A stretch of 64,000 bases of DNA from CALVGQ01 sp964370435 (GCA_964370435.1 CAYJJG010000001.1:186001-250000); one strand, 5' to 3'. Positions 9,066 through 17,560 are shown, numbered from the stretch's first letter. Program-made: numbers and translations. The notes: generated by a model from the sequence alone, not told the origin.

Positions 9066-9791
9066 TTATAGAGGGAAACGTTTTTGATGAATTTGATACA
9101 ATAGAATTCCACATGCTACCGAGGCATTCAACGAGCTTACACTCCCTACCATCGGAAGACTAATCATTTTGTCACACTGTTCTTTAACCAAACGTGATAT
9201 CCCTTTACCTTCAGAACCAATAACAAGCACAAGTGGTACATCATAATCAAAAGTGCGATAGTCTTGTGCATTATCAGCATCAGCCCCAAAAACCCAATAG
9301 CCTTTGGTTTTAAGATTGTTCAATGTTTGTGTTAAATTTGTAACCTCTGCCACCTTTACAGTTTCAATTGCGCCAGTAGAAACTTTAGCAACTGTTGCAT
9401 TCAGTTTTACTGAGTTATTTTTTTTAATAATAACCCCATGTGCTCCTATAGCATCACAAGTTCTTAAAATCGCCCCTAAATTATGAGGGTCTTCCAGTTG
9501 GTCTAACATTACTATTAGCCCTTGTTGACTTTTAGGAATTGCGCCTACTATTTCATCCACTGTAACTGTTTTATAGTCTTCTATTTCACAAACTACACCT
9601 TGATGCTTACCACCTTTAGCCAATGTATCGAGTTTTTTTCTAGATACCATTTCTACTTTAAGTGAAGCCTTTTTTGCAAAGGACAACAATTGATCATGCT
9701 GTATACCTTCTTGTAAGTACATGATGGTTATTGCCTTTTTTTCTTTGCATCGCTGTAGCACCAAGTTTTTCCCGTATATATATTGTGCCAT
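9066..9791 (-). CDS. rlmB: 23S rRNA (guanosine-2'-O-)-methyltransferase RlmB
   Basis: SpoU-class (SPOUT) methyltransferase that modifies a 23S rRNA guanosine using S-adenosylmethionine. The N-terminal substrate-binding domain spans about residues 1-75. The knotted catalytic domain shows motif 1 LEDPHNLGAILRTCDAIGAHG, motif 2 VLVIGSEGKGIS and motif 3 ISLPMVGSVSSLNASVACGI. The ATG at 9791 is preceded by GGAGG and sits one base after the mrnC stop; the frame extending into mrnC has no ribosome-binding site. In many Bacillota a yacP/rae1 gene follows rlmB; here sigH follows directly. Confidence 0.94.
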   Translation of the reverse strand: MAQYIYGKNLVLQRCKEKKAITIMYLQEGIQHDQLLSFAKKASLKVEMVSRKKLDTLAKGGKHQGVVCEIEDYKTVTVDEIVGAIPKSQQGLIVMLDQLEDPHNLGAILRTCDAIGAHGVIIKKNNSVKLNATVAKVSTGAIETVKVAEVTNLTQTLNNLKTKGYWVFGADADNAQDYRTFDYDVPLVLVIGSEGKGISRLVKEQCDKMISLPMVGSVSSLNASVACGILLYQIHQKRFPL

Positions 9792-9792
9792 A

Positions 9793-10176
9793 TTATTCCT
9801 CCATCCATGTCCTAACTTTGTCCCAAACAAACTTCAACTTTGTTTCGTTTTGTGTCATATGCCAAAATCCAACTAATGCTTCAAATCCCGTAGAAATACG
9901 GTAAGTAACCACATCCGTATTTTTAGGTGCACTAGTACTGTGATGATTTCTTCCTCTTTTAAATATTTCTATATCTTCTTCATTTAGTAATTTCTCTTCT
10001 TCTAGTCGATAATAAAAAGTAGCTTGAGCCTTAGCACTCACAAACTTAACACTAAATCTTTGTAAATCCTTTGCCTTCGTATATCCCTTGTTTACAAGGT
10101 ATTCTCGAACCATTAGTGACCATACCGCATCACCAATATAGGCTAAAGTACTTCCGGTACATTCCTTTATATCCAT
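9793..10176 (-). CDS. mrnC: Mini-ribonuclease III
   Basis: A 127-residue RNase III catalytic domain without the double-stranded RNA-binding domain. In Bacillus the enzyme matures the ends of 23S rRNA. The catalytic signature is LAYIGDAVWSLMVREYL, and the second acidic element lies near ALVGFWHM. The ATG directly abuts the cysS stop codon, and the cysS-mrnC-rlmB order is conserved in Bacillota, so the three are one translational unit. Confidence 0.93.
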   Translation of the reverse strand: MDIKECTGSTLAYIGDAVWSLMVREYLVNKGYTKAKDLQRFSVKFVSAKAQATFYYRLEEEKLLNEEDIEIFKRGRNHHSTSAPKNTDVVTYRISTGFEALVGFWHMTQNETKLKFVWDKVRTWMEE

Positions 10177-11508
10177 TTATATTAATCCTCTATTAGCTAA
10201 TTCTAAGCGCAGTTTATCTGCTTCATCAAAATTCTTCTGTTTTTTAAATTCATTCCATTGTGTAAATAATGATTTATCTTCATCACTTAATTTAACTCGC
10301 TCAAGTTTAATTCCTAATACTTCAAGCATTTTGAAGATTGCATTATATAAACCACTAACTACAGCTAGTTCTATTTCTCTTTGACGCAAGCTATTATTTA
10401 TTTTTTTAACAGTTTCAAACAATTCAGCATAAGCGTTTGGTGTATTTAAATCATCATTCATAGCCTTTAAAAACGAATTAAAACTCTCATCAACAGTAGT
10501 CTCATCATTAGCATCCATTAATTCTAATTTTACACCAGCTTGACGAAGCGCCACAGCAACTTTATTTAATTCAGTTTTTGCAGTTTCAATAGCCTCGTCA
10601 CTAAGATTACATTCTTTGCGATAGTGAACACTATTAATTAGCCAACGCACTACATTAGCCCCTAAATTATCAATAACATCTTTTGCCCACCATACATTCC
10701 CGAGCGATTTGGACATTTTTTCACCATTAATGTTTACCATTGCATTGTGCATCCAAATCTTTGCGATACTATGATGAAAGCAAGCTCTTGCCTGAGCCAC
10801 TTCATTTTCATGATGAGGAAAACGCAAATCCATACCTCCACCGTGAATGTCGATTTCTTGGTTAAATACTTTATCTATCATGACAACACATTCTGTATGC
10901 CAACCCGGTCTTCCTTTAGAAAATGGGCTATCCCATCTAAGTCCTTCTTCCATTTTTTTCCACAATGCAAAATCAAGTGGATTTTCTTTCTTGGTGTTTT
11001 CTTCTATTCTTGCCCCAACTAATAAATCATCGATTTTTTGTTTCGAAATTTCTCCATAACTGTCTATTTTAGAAACCCTAAAATAAACATCCCCTTCAGC
11101 TTCGTAAGCATAACCCTTTTCTACCAGTTTATTTATGAATGCAATAATCTCTTCCATTACTTCAGTTACTCTTGGAGTAGCATAAAGCGTTTCTGTATTT
11201 AGTCTATTTCTAATATCTTGATAAGCTTCAATGTATCTTTCTGCCACTTCCTTTTCACTAATACCTTCTTCTTTAGCTTTATTGACAATTTTATCATCAA
11301 CATCAGTATAATTGGATACAAACTTTACTTGATAATCGTTCGCCTCAAAAACTCTTCTTAAAGTATCAAATACGATTAAAGGTCTTGCGTTTCCGATATG
11401 TGCGTGATTATACACTGTAGGTCCACACACATACATGCTTACTTCATTTTCTACTAATGGTTTAAATTCTTCGATTTTTTTAGTTTTAGAATTATATAAT
11501 TGTATCAT
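10177..11508 (-). CDS. cysS: Cysteine--tRNA ligase
   Basis: Class I synthetase that charges tRNA-Cys. The zinc-site cysteine and HIGH motif are in YVCGPTVYNHAHIGNARPL, further zinc ligands in GWHTECVVM and HHENE, and the KMSKS loop reads GEKMSKSLGNVW. The C-terminal helical DALR domain occupies about residues 310-443. Length 443 is slightly short of B. subtilis CysS (466). It overlaps the upstream zinc-ribbon ORF by 17 bases and has its own AAAAGGAG site. Transcription is controlled by a T-box leader with a cysteine specifier. Confidence 0.97.
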   Translation of the reverse strand: MIQLYNSKTKKIEEFKPLVENEVSMYVCGPTVYNHAHIGNARPLIVFDTLRRVFEANDYQVKFVSNYTDVDDKIVNKAKEEGISEKEVAERYIEAYQDIRNRLNTETLYATPRVTEVMEEIIAFINKLVEKGYAYEAEGDVYFRVSKIDSYGEISKQKIDDLLVGARIEENTKKENPLDFALWKKMEEGLRWDSPFSKGRPGWHTECVVMIDKVFNQEIDIHGGGMDLRFPHHENEVAQARACFHHSIAKIWMHNAMVNINGEKMSKSLGNVWWAKDVIDNLGANVVRWLINSVHYRKECNLSDEAIETAKTELNKVAVALRQAGVKLELMDANDETTVDESFNSFLKAMNDDLNTPNAYAELFETVKKINNSLRQREIELAVVSGLYNAIFKMLEVLGIKLERVKLSDEDKSLFTQWNEFKKQKNFDEADKLRLELANRGLI

Positions 11509-11704
11509 CTTTATTTTCTCCTTTTAATTTTTTGGGGTGTTCTGCATATATTCTTACTACTTCCCCGCATATCGTACATACTTCAGTAAATAATGCACTC
11601 TGTTTGTCAAGTTCACCTACAACTAGAGTCATTGATTTTATACGGGCAACAACTATTTCATTACTACCACATCTGGAACATTTCATTATGGTTGGCTTTA
11701 GCAT
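11492..11704 (-). CDS. Small four-cysteine zinc-ribbon protein, first gene of the Cys T-box operon
   Basis: A 70-residue protein not recognised as a named family. Two CxxC knuckles, MKCSRCGSNE near residue 8 and VCTICGEVV near residue 42, fit a zinc ribbon; the remainder is basic and hydrophilic with no membrane segment. A strong GGAGG site precedes the ATG at 11704, and the stop overlaps cysS by 17 bases, so it is very likely translated and coupled to cysS. Because it sits between the T-box terminator and cysS, its expression should rise when tRNA-Cys is uncharged. It could be a cysteine/zinc buffer, a regulator or an RNA-binding accessory; none of these is shown. Confidence 0.75.
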   Translation of the reverse strand: MLKPTIMKCSRCGSNEIVVARIKSMTLVVGELDKQSALFTEVCTICGEVVRIYAEHPKKLKGENKDDTII

Positions 11705-11734
11705 CTTTCCCCCTCCAATTTTATATACTATAAT

Positions 11735-11915
11735 CTAATAAAAAGCACCTACATAAGAGGTGCTTTTGCACGGTTCCACTCTTTTTGGACAAAGTCCCAC
11801 TCTATTTCTTAACGTGAAATTAATCGTTTAGTCCTACTTGATTCAGACCATCCCTAAAAGACGCATTCGTTTATATCCCACTAAATCTTTGCACCAAACA
11901 GATTCTCTCTTAAAA
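11735..11915 (-). promoter_or_regulatory. T-box leader, cysteine specific
   Basis: On the minus strand the stem I region contains AGAGA, the GGTGCAAAG element and the specifier loop ACGAATGCG, with the codon TGC (Cys) at 11865-11863. The T-box core AGAGTGGAACCGTG is at 11782-11769; its TGGA is complementary to a UCCA end, as expected for tRNA-Cys with discriminator U73. A terminator (AAAAGCACCT / AGGTGCTTTTT, 11767-11740) follows at once and competes with the antiterminator. Uncharged tRNA-Cys should allow read-through into the zinc-ribbon ORF and cysS. This leader accounts for most of the 325 bases between that ORF and the next gene. Confidence 0.92.
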
Positions 11916-11958
11916 GCTTTCAACAAACTACTTTTCTTTATATTCAGTTTATAGTGTT

Positions 11959-11988
11959 AGTATAACCCATAAATTAAACCTTTGTAAA
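11959..11988 (-). promoter_or_regulatory. Promoter of the Cys T-box operon
   Basis: TTTACA (11988-11983) and TATACT (11964-11959) on the minus strand with an 18-base spacer, located about 45 bases upstream of the T-box stem I. Confidence 0.7.
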
Positions 11989-12029
11989 GTAACTGTATCT
12001 TTCAAATGATAATTTAAATTTCAATTATA

Positions 12030-12758
12030 TTATTTTTTTTGATCCTTAGAATTACTAGAAAACTTTAGCAACATTTGTTCAACCCATCCCTTTTGATATT
12101 TTAGAGATATGTACCCTATTACCGACATCACAAATGCGCCGACCCCATCTACAATTAAATCTTTCATGGTATCTTGCAAGGCTTCTCTACCTATTAAATT
12201 TGTACCATCTTCCAACATGAATTTTTGCATATTTAATCCTAACAAACCATCAAAAGAAAACTCATACACTTCCCAGAAAACACCTATCGTTATTGCAAAA
12301 CAAAATGAGAAAAAAGCAACAAATAATGGGCTTAGTTCCATTGGGATATGTTCAGATTTATTTAACATTGTCACAAATGAAAATCCAAGAGCCCCCAGCA
12401 TGCCGCCACTAAAGGTGTGTAACATAGTATCCCAGTGATTAACATTATAGTAATAGCTTCTAACTTCTCCTAAAAATATTGCTGCATATAAGAAAAGCGC
12501 ATATAATACTAACATTTTAGACGGAATGGTAATACTCAATCTTTTTTTCATTAAATCAGGAAGTATCATCGCCACAATACCTAAAAGACATTGTACTACC
12601 ATTAAGGAATAATCTTCTTTAACTCTTATTGTTGGATCATTAATATCAATCTGTGCAGGTGCCATTATTATCCTTATCACTAAGAACACAAATGAAATTA
12701 CTAAACTGAAAAAAACAAAATTTGTAATGACCTTATCTATATTTATTTTATTTTTCAT
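12030..12758 (-). CDS. YjdF-like integral membrane protein
   Basis: About 242 residues with six or seven hydrophobic segments. The conserved block NHWDTMLHTFSGGMLGALGF, then FWEVYEFSFDGLLG and the late DTMKDLIVDGVGAF match the DUF2238/YjdF-type membrane proteins found widely in Firmicutes. Invariant His, Asp and Glu residues lie near membrane borders, suggestive of metal or lipid handling, but no function is established. The ATG at 12758 is preferred over the ATG at 12764, which lies almost on the AGAGG site. It is divergent from the HAD phosphatase gene. Confidence 0.75.
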   Translation of the reverse strand: MKNKINIDKVITNFVFFSLVISFVFLVIRIIMAPAQIDINDPTIRVKEDYSLMVVQCLLGIVAMILPDLMKKRLSITIPSKMLVLYALFLYAAIFLGEVRSYYYNVNHWDTMLHTFSGGMLGALGFSFVTMLNKSEHIPMELSPLFVAFFSFCFAITIGVFWEVYEFSFDGLLGLNMQKFMLEDGTNLIGREALQDTMKDLIVDGVGAFVMSVIGYISLKYQKGWVEQMLLKFSSNSKDQKK

Positions 12759-12883
12759 ACACATTTACCTCTTATTCTATATACAAATTATAGCAGAAAT
12801 TTATTTTTAGATACATAGTTTTAAATTTCAGTATCATTTTATCTTATTATAAATTATAATATTTGTGATATAAGGAGATTTTT

Positions 12884-13663
12884 ATGAATAAAATTAACGC
12901 TGTATTCTTCGATATAGATTTTACTACCTATAACCACAAGGAACACAAAGTTCCAGATAGCACCATGCAAGCATTGAAGGAACTAAGAGAAAATAATATA
13001 AAAATAGGATTATGTACTAGTCGCATTCGTTATGAGTCAATTCATTTACCTAAAGACTTCTTGGCTCTAGTAGATGGCATTGTTTATGGGGCTGGTGCAG
13101 AGTGTGAAATTGATGGCACTATTATTCAAACAAACTATGTTGATCAAGACGATGCTAAAACAGTTATAGATTATTGTTATAACAATAATCTTGTTCTACG
13201 TTGGGCTCCTGATGCAGTAGAAGGATATTTTGATTATCATACTGATGAAAAGCGCACTGAAGTATTTAACCATTTATATCAAATTATTCCTACTATTAAA
13301 AAACATACCAATGAAAAAATAGTTCATTTATTAATGTACCCATCCGATGAACAAAAACAAGAAATTATAGCCCTTCTTAAAAATTCCAATCCGATTATTA
13401 TGAATAGTATTTTAGAGGTTGCCGCAAATGGGATTTCTAAAGCCAGTGGAATTAAAACTATGGCTGATTACTGGAATATCGACTTAAATAACACTATGGC
13501 ATTTGGTGATGGTGGAAATGATATCGACATGTTGAAAGCTGCTCACTTTGGTGTTGCCATGGGTAATGCTAAACCTGAATTAAAAGCTGTTGCCGACTAT
13601 GTTTGTGAAAACATCGAAGATGACGGTGTGTATAAAACATTAAAAAAATATCAAATAATCTAA
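12884..13663 (+). CDS. Cof-type HAD-IIB family hydrolase
   Basis: Haloacid dehalogenase superfamily phosphatase of 259 residues with a IIB cap. Motif I is DIDFTT (Asp10 nucleophile, Asp12 acid/base), motif II CTSR near residue 45, and motif IV GDGGNDIDML near residue 206, with the conserved Lys of motif III in GISKASGIK. Family members dephosphorylate sugar phosphates or flavin-type cofactors; the substrate cannot be read from the sequence. AAGGAG precedes the ATG, and a clear terminator follows the stop, so it is a single-gene unit. Confidence 0.92.
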   Translation: MNKINAVFFDIDFTTYNHKEHKVPDSTMQALKELRENNIKIGLCTSRIRYESIHLPKDFLALVDGIVYGAGAECEIDGTIIQTNYVDQDDAKTVIDYCYNNNLVLRWAPDAVEGYFDYHTDEKRTEVFNHLYQIIPTIKKHTNEKIVHLLMYPSDEQKQEIIALLKNSNPIIMNSILEVAANGISKASGIKTMADYWNIDLNNTMAFGDGGNDIDMLKAAHFGVAMGNAKPELKAVADYVCENIEDDGVYKTLKKYQII

Positions 13664-13990
13664 ATATAATCTCCTCTTAGAAAGAGGAGATTTTTTGTAT
13701 AAAAAGGACTATCTTGATTATAATCATTTAGTATCTCAAATAGTTTATTACCATATTTATAGTTATTAACGAACTTATTTGATTTGACCGGTATTTTTAA
13801 CACATTAACGTTTTTAAAGCACCCGAATTCATCGGATAATTTTGACTTTTTTAATAATTATAAAGGTATAAACCCTCTGTTTACTGTTGGCATTAATGTA
13901 TAGTTGTATAATGGTTGATTACCTTTATTTATTGAACTTCTTAAATAAACTTTTTTACCATCAGCTATACCCCAATGTCTATTTATCATG
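13660..13990 (-). pseudogene. Possible decayed minus-strand gene with internal stop
   Basis: One minus-strand frame stays open from an ATG at about 13990 to a stop at 13660-13662, apart from a single TAA near 13862. The translated pieces look protein-like (ADGKKVYLRSSINKGNQ, then LSDEFGCFKNVNVLKIPVKS) but match no family I recognise. There is no ribosome-binding site, and the end runs through the HAD terminator. It may be a gene remnant or a chance open frame. Confidence 0.25.
13668..13696 (+). terminator. Terminator after the HAD hydrolase
   Basis: Stem AATCTCCTCT / AGAGGAGATT with a TAGAA-type loop and TTTTTT on the plus strand, five bases after the HAD stop. Confidence 0.85.
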
Positions 13991-14196
13991 GTAAAGATGA
14001 TCTGACTGTTTCAATTGATGCTGTTATCGAATTTGTTGAAACTTGTAAAATAAATAATGTTGATATAGAGTTACATGCTTTTGATAATTGTGGACATAGT
14101 TTTTATTTATTAAAAGAAAATCAAATAGAAAATTACTATACTGTTCTAGGATTATCAGTAAAGTTTTTAAGTGAACATAATTTTATTAAGATATAG
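13945..14196 (+). pseudogene. C-terminal remnant of an alpha/beta hydrolase
   Basis: The plus-strand frame from 13945 encodes TPMSIYHGKDDLTVSIDAV followed by ELHAFDNCGHSF, which resembles the last third of an alpha/beta hydrolase (dienelactone hydrolase or prolyl oligopeptidase type): the strand leading to the acid Asp in HGKDD and the catalytic His in CGHSF. The oxyanion and nucleophile-elbow parts are absent, and there is no ribosome-binding site before the ATG at 13975. Only about 80 codons survive, so it is best read as a truncated remnant left by a deletion. Confidence 0.6.
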
Positions 14197-14217
14197 TGAA
14201 TATTTTAAATTTCCAAG

Positions 14218-14258
14218 CAAAATAAACCAGTATCAAATTCAGATACTGGTTTATTTTG
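14218..14258. terminator. Perfect 17-bp bidirectional hairpin
   Basis: CAAAATAAACCAGTATC and its exact reverse complement flank a 7-base loop, with T-rich 3' arms on both strands. It lies just after the hydrolase remnant, where it probably still marks the end of the former transcription unit. Confidence 0.75.
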
Positions 14259-14269
14259 TTCATATGCCT

Positions 14270-14400
14270 TTAATTATTTAACTATTGTCAACATTTACTT
14301 CATTGTAATAAACGCATAAAAAAGCACCTCATAATTTGATGTTCAAGTTATTGAAGTGCTTTTTTAACTATTCTTTTTTTCACTTAATTATTTAACTATT
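14270..14400. repeat. 17-bp direct repeats flanking a bidirectional terminator
   Basis: TTAATTATTTAACTATT occurs at 14270-14286 and again at 14384-14400, with further partial similarity (CTTCATTG) just after each copy. Between them, 14318-14365 forms a hairpin (AAAAAAGCAC / GTGCTTTTTT) that can terminate transcription from either side; on the minus strand it serves the GYF_2 gene. The copies may come from a small duplication. Nothing else was seen between 14197 and 14422. Confidence 0.6.
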
Positions 14401-14422
14401 ATTATAGCTTCATTGATTACTC

Positions 14423-14602
14423 TTAATTTAAATAGAAACTATATATTGTATCCTTTAATTTTACCCAATCCTTCATTTTTAACATCCAGATGTCAGTATC
14501 TTCATCAATGATTTTCATGTTAATTAATTTAATAAAATCTTCATCAGTAAATGGTCCTTCTTTATTCTCATTTCTTTGATAATACCATACTTTATCCTCC
14601 AT
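14423..14602 (-). CDS. GYF_2-domain small protein
   Basis: About 59 residues forming one GYF_2 (DUF4339) domain: WYYQRNENKEGPFTDEDF, then DTDIWMLKMKDWVKL. In larger bacterial proteins this domain is a short aromatic-rich peptide-binding module, often attached to membrane proteins. The ATG at 14602 lies inside the end of the upstream XRE/RCC1 gene (11-base overlap) with GAGGTG six bases before it; start codons at 14608 and 14620 have no properly spaced site. The overlap suggests the two are made together. No signal peptide is seen, so the protein should be cytoplasmic. Confidence 0.75.
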   Translation of the reverse strand: MEDKVWYYQRNENKEGPFTDEDFIKLINMKIIDEDTDIWMLKMKDWVKLKDTIYSFYLN

Positions 14603-16373
14603 GCTCATCACCTCTTTCATTATTGGTTGTCGTCGTTACATCGACAGCCGCCTCAGTATTGGATTCTTCAGTAGTTGAGGTTGTTGGAGTAGTAGGTGTT
14701 TGAGTTGGTAGTGTTGTTGATGATGAACTGCTGGTGTTAAAAGTAATAATGATTTGTGTTGTTGTTGATGGTGTTGTACTTTGGGTAACATAATGAAATG
14801 TAAAGTTTCTAATAGAAGGATCGGCATTTTCTATATTATCTTCTCTTGATGCCGCTACGATAGATATAGTATATTCTTGTCCTTCATTAAAATTATTTAT
14901 TGGTAAATTTAAGTTGTTTTCAGCAACGGTGTACTCACCAACACCTTCAATGTCTACAACATAATAGCTTGCATTAATTACTTCATCCCAGTTAACCTGT
15001 ACATTTGTATTTATATCAATATTGATGTTAGTCACTGCCTCTAGCTTCTCTGCTTCTTCTACCAAAAATGGATAACCTTCCGCATTTCCAACGGCTATTA
15101 GTTCATTGTTACTATTTAATCCTACTACAAATTTATCACCAACTGCGATTGCAATGATGTCAGTAAACATTGCTGTATTTGTTTGATTATAACTATTATC
15201 ACCTACAACATAAACTTTTCCATCACTTGATAGTGCAGCTAAATTATCACCATAACTATCAATTTGAATGATATCTTGCCATTCTTCAATTTTACAGCTA
15301 TCTCCGTTTTCTAATGTCTCACAGTAAACATTTCCATTTTTATATAACACTGCAAAATAGCTGTCACTTATTGTCAAATCACTAATAACTTGATTATCCA
15401 ATGCTTTATCAAAATCAATTGCTAATGAACTGCTTATTAGCGTTTCTCCCTCTTCAGTTATACCTATCGTTGTATTTTCAGCTGCAAATATAGTTTCCAC
15501 ATTTTGCCATGTTGATACTGCACAAGCGTCTTCATTTCCTGTGCATAGTACCGTCTTATCCTTGTTTAGACCAACTGTATGATTTTTACCAACAGCTAGA
15601 GCGATAATATGCTGCCAATCACTTACGTCTGTTTGTCCATGACTATTGGCTCCACTTGCTAATACATGCCCATCTATTGTTAATGCTGCAACGTGCTCAT
15701 CGCTTGTTGCTACCGCTGCAATATTCACAAAACTATCTACATCTATTCTTAAGTTATTTTCTAAACCATAACTATTAATAGTATTATTACTATTTAAAAC
15801 CATTGTGTGACTTGCTGCAGAACTTAACCTTTGATTATCTTTAATTTCATTTTGAACTATGTGTGGTGATGTAGTCTCTTGCGGAAATAGACTCGCAATT
15901 AAAAGAATCATAATCACGATTCCGACCACAATGCCTCCTACCATCATCGTTTGTGTTTTATCTAATTTAAATTGTTTCGGCTTACTTTGTTCTGTTTTAA
16001 TATCTTGTTTTGAAATTAATTCTTTAGGATTGATAACTTGTGTATCCTGTATAGGGAGCACCTTTTTTTCAGAGATTATATTTTGTTTTATATTTGATAT
16101 AATAATCTCTTCTGTCTCTGCTTTATGTAATGGAAATTCTTCAAAATCGTTTTCACTTAAAATTATCTCAACATCATTAATGATAATTTCATCAACACTA
16201 ATATTATATAGCTCACATAATTTTAATAATTCGTTTGTCGGAGGTAATTTGTTTCCATTTTCCCAGCTTATATATATCACTAAATCAACATCACATGTAT
16301 TAGCTACTTCTTGTTGCGAATAGTTGAAATGTTTTCTTAGTTTTAATAATTTTTCTGGTAATTTATTTATCAT
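14592..16373 (-). CDS. Membrane-anchored XRE-family protein with extracellular RCC1-like repeats
   Basis: A 593-residue protein with an unusual layout. Residues 7-65 are an XRE helix-turn-helix (LRKHFNYSQQEVANTCDVD, ISWENG). A polar linker follows, then one transmembrane helix at about 142-163. Residues 185-455 carry RCC1-like units of about 40-50 residues with the pattern W..I.A.AVG..HTVGL...G.V...G, as in SDWQHIIALAVGKNHTVGL and WQDIIQIDSYGDNLAALS. About 455-545 resembles a fibronectin type III domain (VQVNWDEVINASYYVV). The tail, about 545-593, is Thr/Ser rich. By topology the DNA-binding head would be cytoplasmic and the propeller outside, as in a one-component membrane regulator; the ligand is unknown. 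AGGAGG precedes the ATG. Confidence 0.85.
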   Translation of the reverse strand: MINKLPEKLLKLRKHFNYSQQEVANTCDVDLVIYISWENGNKLPPTNELLKLCELYNISVDEIIINDVEIILSENDFEEFPLHKAETEEIIISNIKQNIISEKKVLPIQDTQVINPKELISKQDIKTEQSKPKQFKLDKTQTMMVGGIVVGIVIMILLIASLFPQETTSPHIVQNEIKDNQRLSSAASHTMVLNSNNTINSYGLENNLRIDVDSFVNIAAVATSDEHVAALTIDGHVLASGANSHGQTDVSDWQHIIALAVGKNHTVGLNKDKTVLCTGNEDACAVSTWQNVETIFAAENTTIGITEEGETLISSSLAIDFDKALDNQVISDLTISDSYFAVLYKNGNVYCETLENGDSCKIEEWQDIIQIDSYGDNLAALSSDGKVYVVGDNSYNQTNTAMFTDIIAIAVGDKFVVGLNSNNELIAVGNAEGYPFLVEEAEKLEAVTNINIDINTNVQVNWDEVINASYYVVDIEGVGEYTVAENNLNLPINNFNEGQEYTISIVAASREDNIENADPSIRNFTFHYVTQSTTPSTTTQIIITFNTSSSSSTTLPTQTPTTPTTSTTEESNTEAAVDVTTTTNNERGDEHGG

Positions 16374-16627
16374 AATATTTTTCCTCCTATTCTTATTTTG
16401 TAGGCATTATTATAGCATTATTCCTCTTTTTTTTAAATATCCATTTCACAATTTTATCACAAAACTATGATAATCAGCTTATTTATTACACTATTGTATA
16501 CAATTTACTATACTTTAGGACAGAAATTTAATTGTATTACTATAAATAAAAATCTTCTGCCGTTATTTTATGTGTTTCTATACAATCATTTAATCCATAA
16601 TAGTATTCTTTGTCTTGGTAATTATTC

Positions 16628-17560
16628 TTATGGCAATAGTTCTACTTTACTAGCACTTGCGAAGATATGATAATATTCTTCGTGTGTTAACTCAATTTCA
16701 TTACCTTTAACAAGTTCCTCTAAGTGTTTAATCTTTGTTGTACCAAATATAGGTTGAATATTTGCTGGGTGTCTTGTTATCCACGCTACAACAATCGCAT
16801 TTTTAGTAACTCCATATTTATCAGCATATTTTTGAAGTGCATCATTTAATTCTGGATAGTTTGGATTATCTATAAACGTTCCTTCTTCCCAGCTTGCTTG
16901 CATAATTGACCAGGCTTGAATAGTGATATTTTTTAGTCTGCAATACTCTAATATATTTCCATCATGGTCAATTGATGGATTTTCTTTCATATTCACATAA
17001 AAACCATTAGCTATCATTCCGGAGTGCACCGGGGATAATTGTAACTGATTGAATAATATTTTTTCATCAAGTTCACTTTGGAGTAATTTTATCTGCATAG
17101 CATTCATATTTGATACACCAAAATATTTAACTTTTTTAGCTTTATGTAATTCATTAAATACTTTAGCTACAACCTTAGGATCCATTAATGTATCTGGTCT
17201 ATGAAGTATTAGTATATCTAGATAATCGATTTGTAGTCTAGCCAAACTTTTTTCTACTGAGCTTATAATATGTTCCTTTGTGAAATCATAGTAGTTTATA
17301 TTTTCACCTCTACGTATACCACACTTACTTTGTATAATCATCTTTTCTCGCATTTGTGGATTACGCGCTATTACCTCTCCAAATAGTCTTTCACTTTCTC
17401 CACCACCGTAAATATCAGCATGGTCAAAAAAGTTAATACCTAAATCTAATGTTTTCTTAACTAGAGCCTCTAAATCATCTATGCTCATTTCATTGATGCG
17501 CATACAACCAAATACTAATTGTGATACATTTAGTTCTTCATTTAATTGTAAATATTTCAT
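16628..17560 (-). CDS. Aldo/keto reductase (YdhF-like)
   Basis: NADPH-dependent oxidoreductase of 310 residues with the full barrel: LVFGCMRINE at the N-terminus, catalytic Asp and Tyr in FFDHADIYGGGESE, Lys in IQSKCGIR and His in ILHRPDTL. The C-terminal cofactor region PIFGTTKIKHLEE fits the YdhF subgroup. Physiological substrate unknown. No clear terminator was found in the 254 bases to the XRE/RCC1 gene, and nothing else was seen in that stretch. Confidence 0.92.
   Translation of the reverse strand: MKYLQLNEELNVSQLVFGCMRINEMSIDDLEALVKKTLDLGINFFDHADIYGGGESERLFGEVIARNPQMREKMIIQSKCGIRRGENINYYDFTKEHIISSVEKSLARLQIDYLDILILHRPDTLMDPKVVAKVFNELHKAKKVKYFGVSNMNAMQIKLLQSELDEKILFNQLQLSPVHSGMIANGFYVNMKENPSIDHDGNILEYCRLKNITIQAWSIMQASWEEGTFIDNPNYPELNDALQKYADKYGVTKNAIVVAWITRHPANIQPIFGTTKIKHLEELVKGNEIELTHEEYYHIFASASKVELLP

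Noticed and set aside
14636..14827. 63-codon minus-strand frame rich in Gln/His/Leu
   Set aside because: Out-of-frame reading of the Thr/Ser repeat tail of the XRE/RCC1 gene.
15859..16323. 154-codon plus-strand frame inside the XRE/RCC1 gene
   Set aside because: Antisense to HTH and TM coding sequence; hydrophobicity is a mirror effect.
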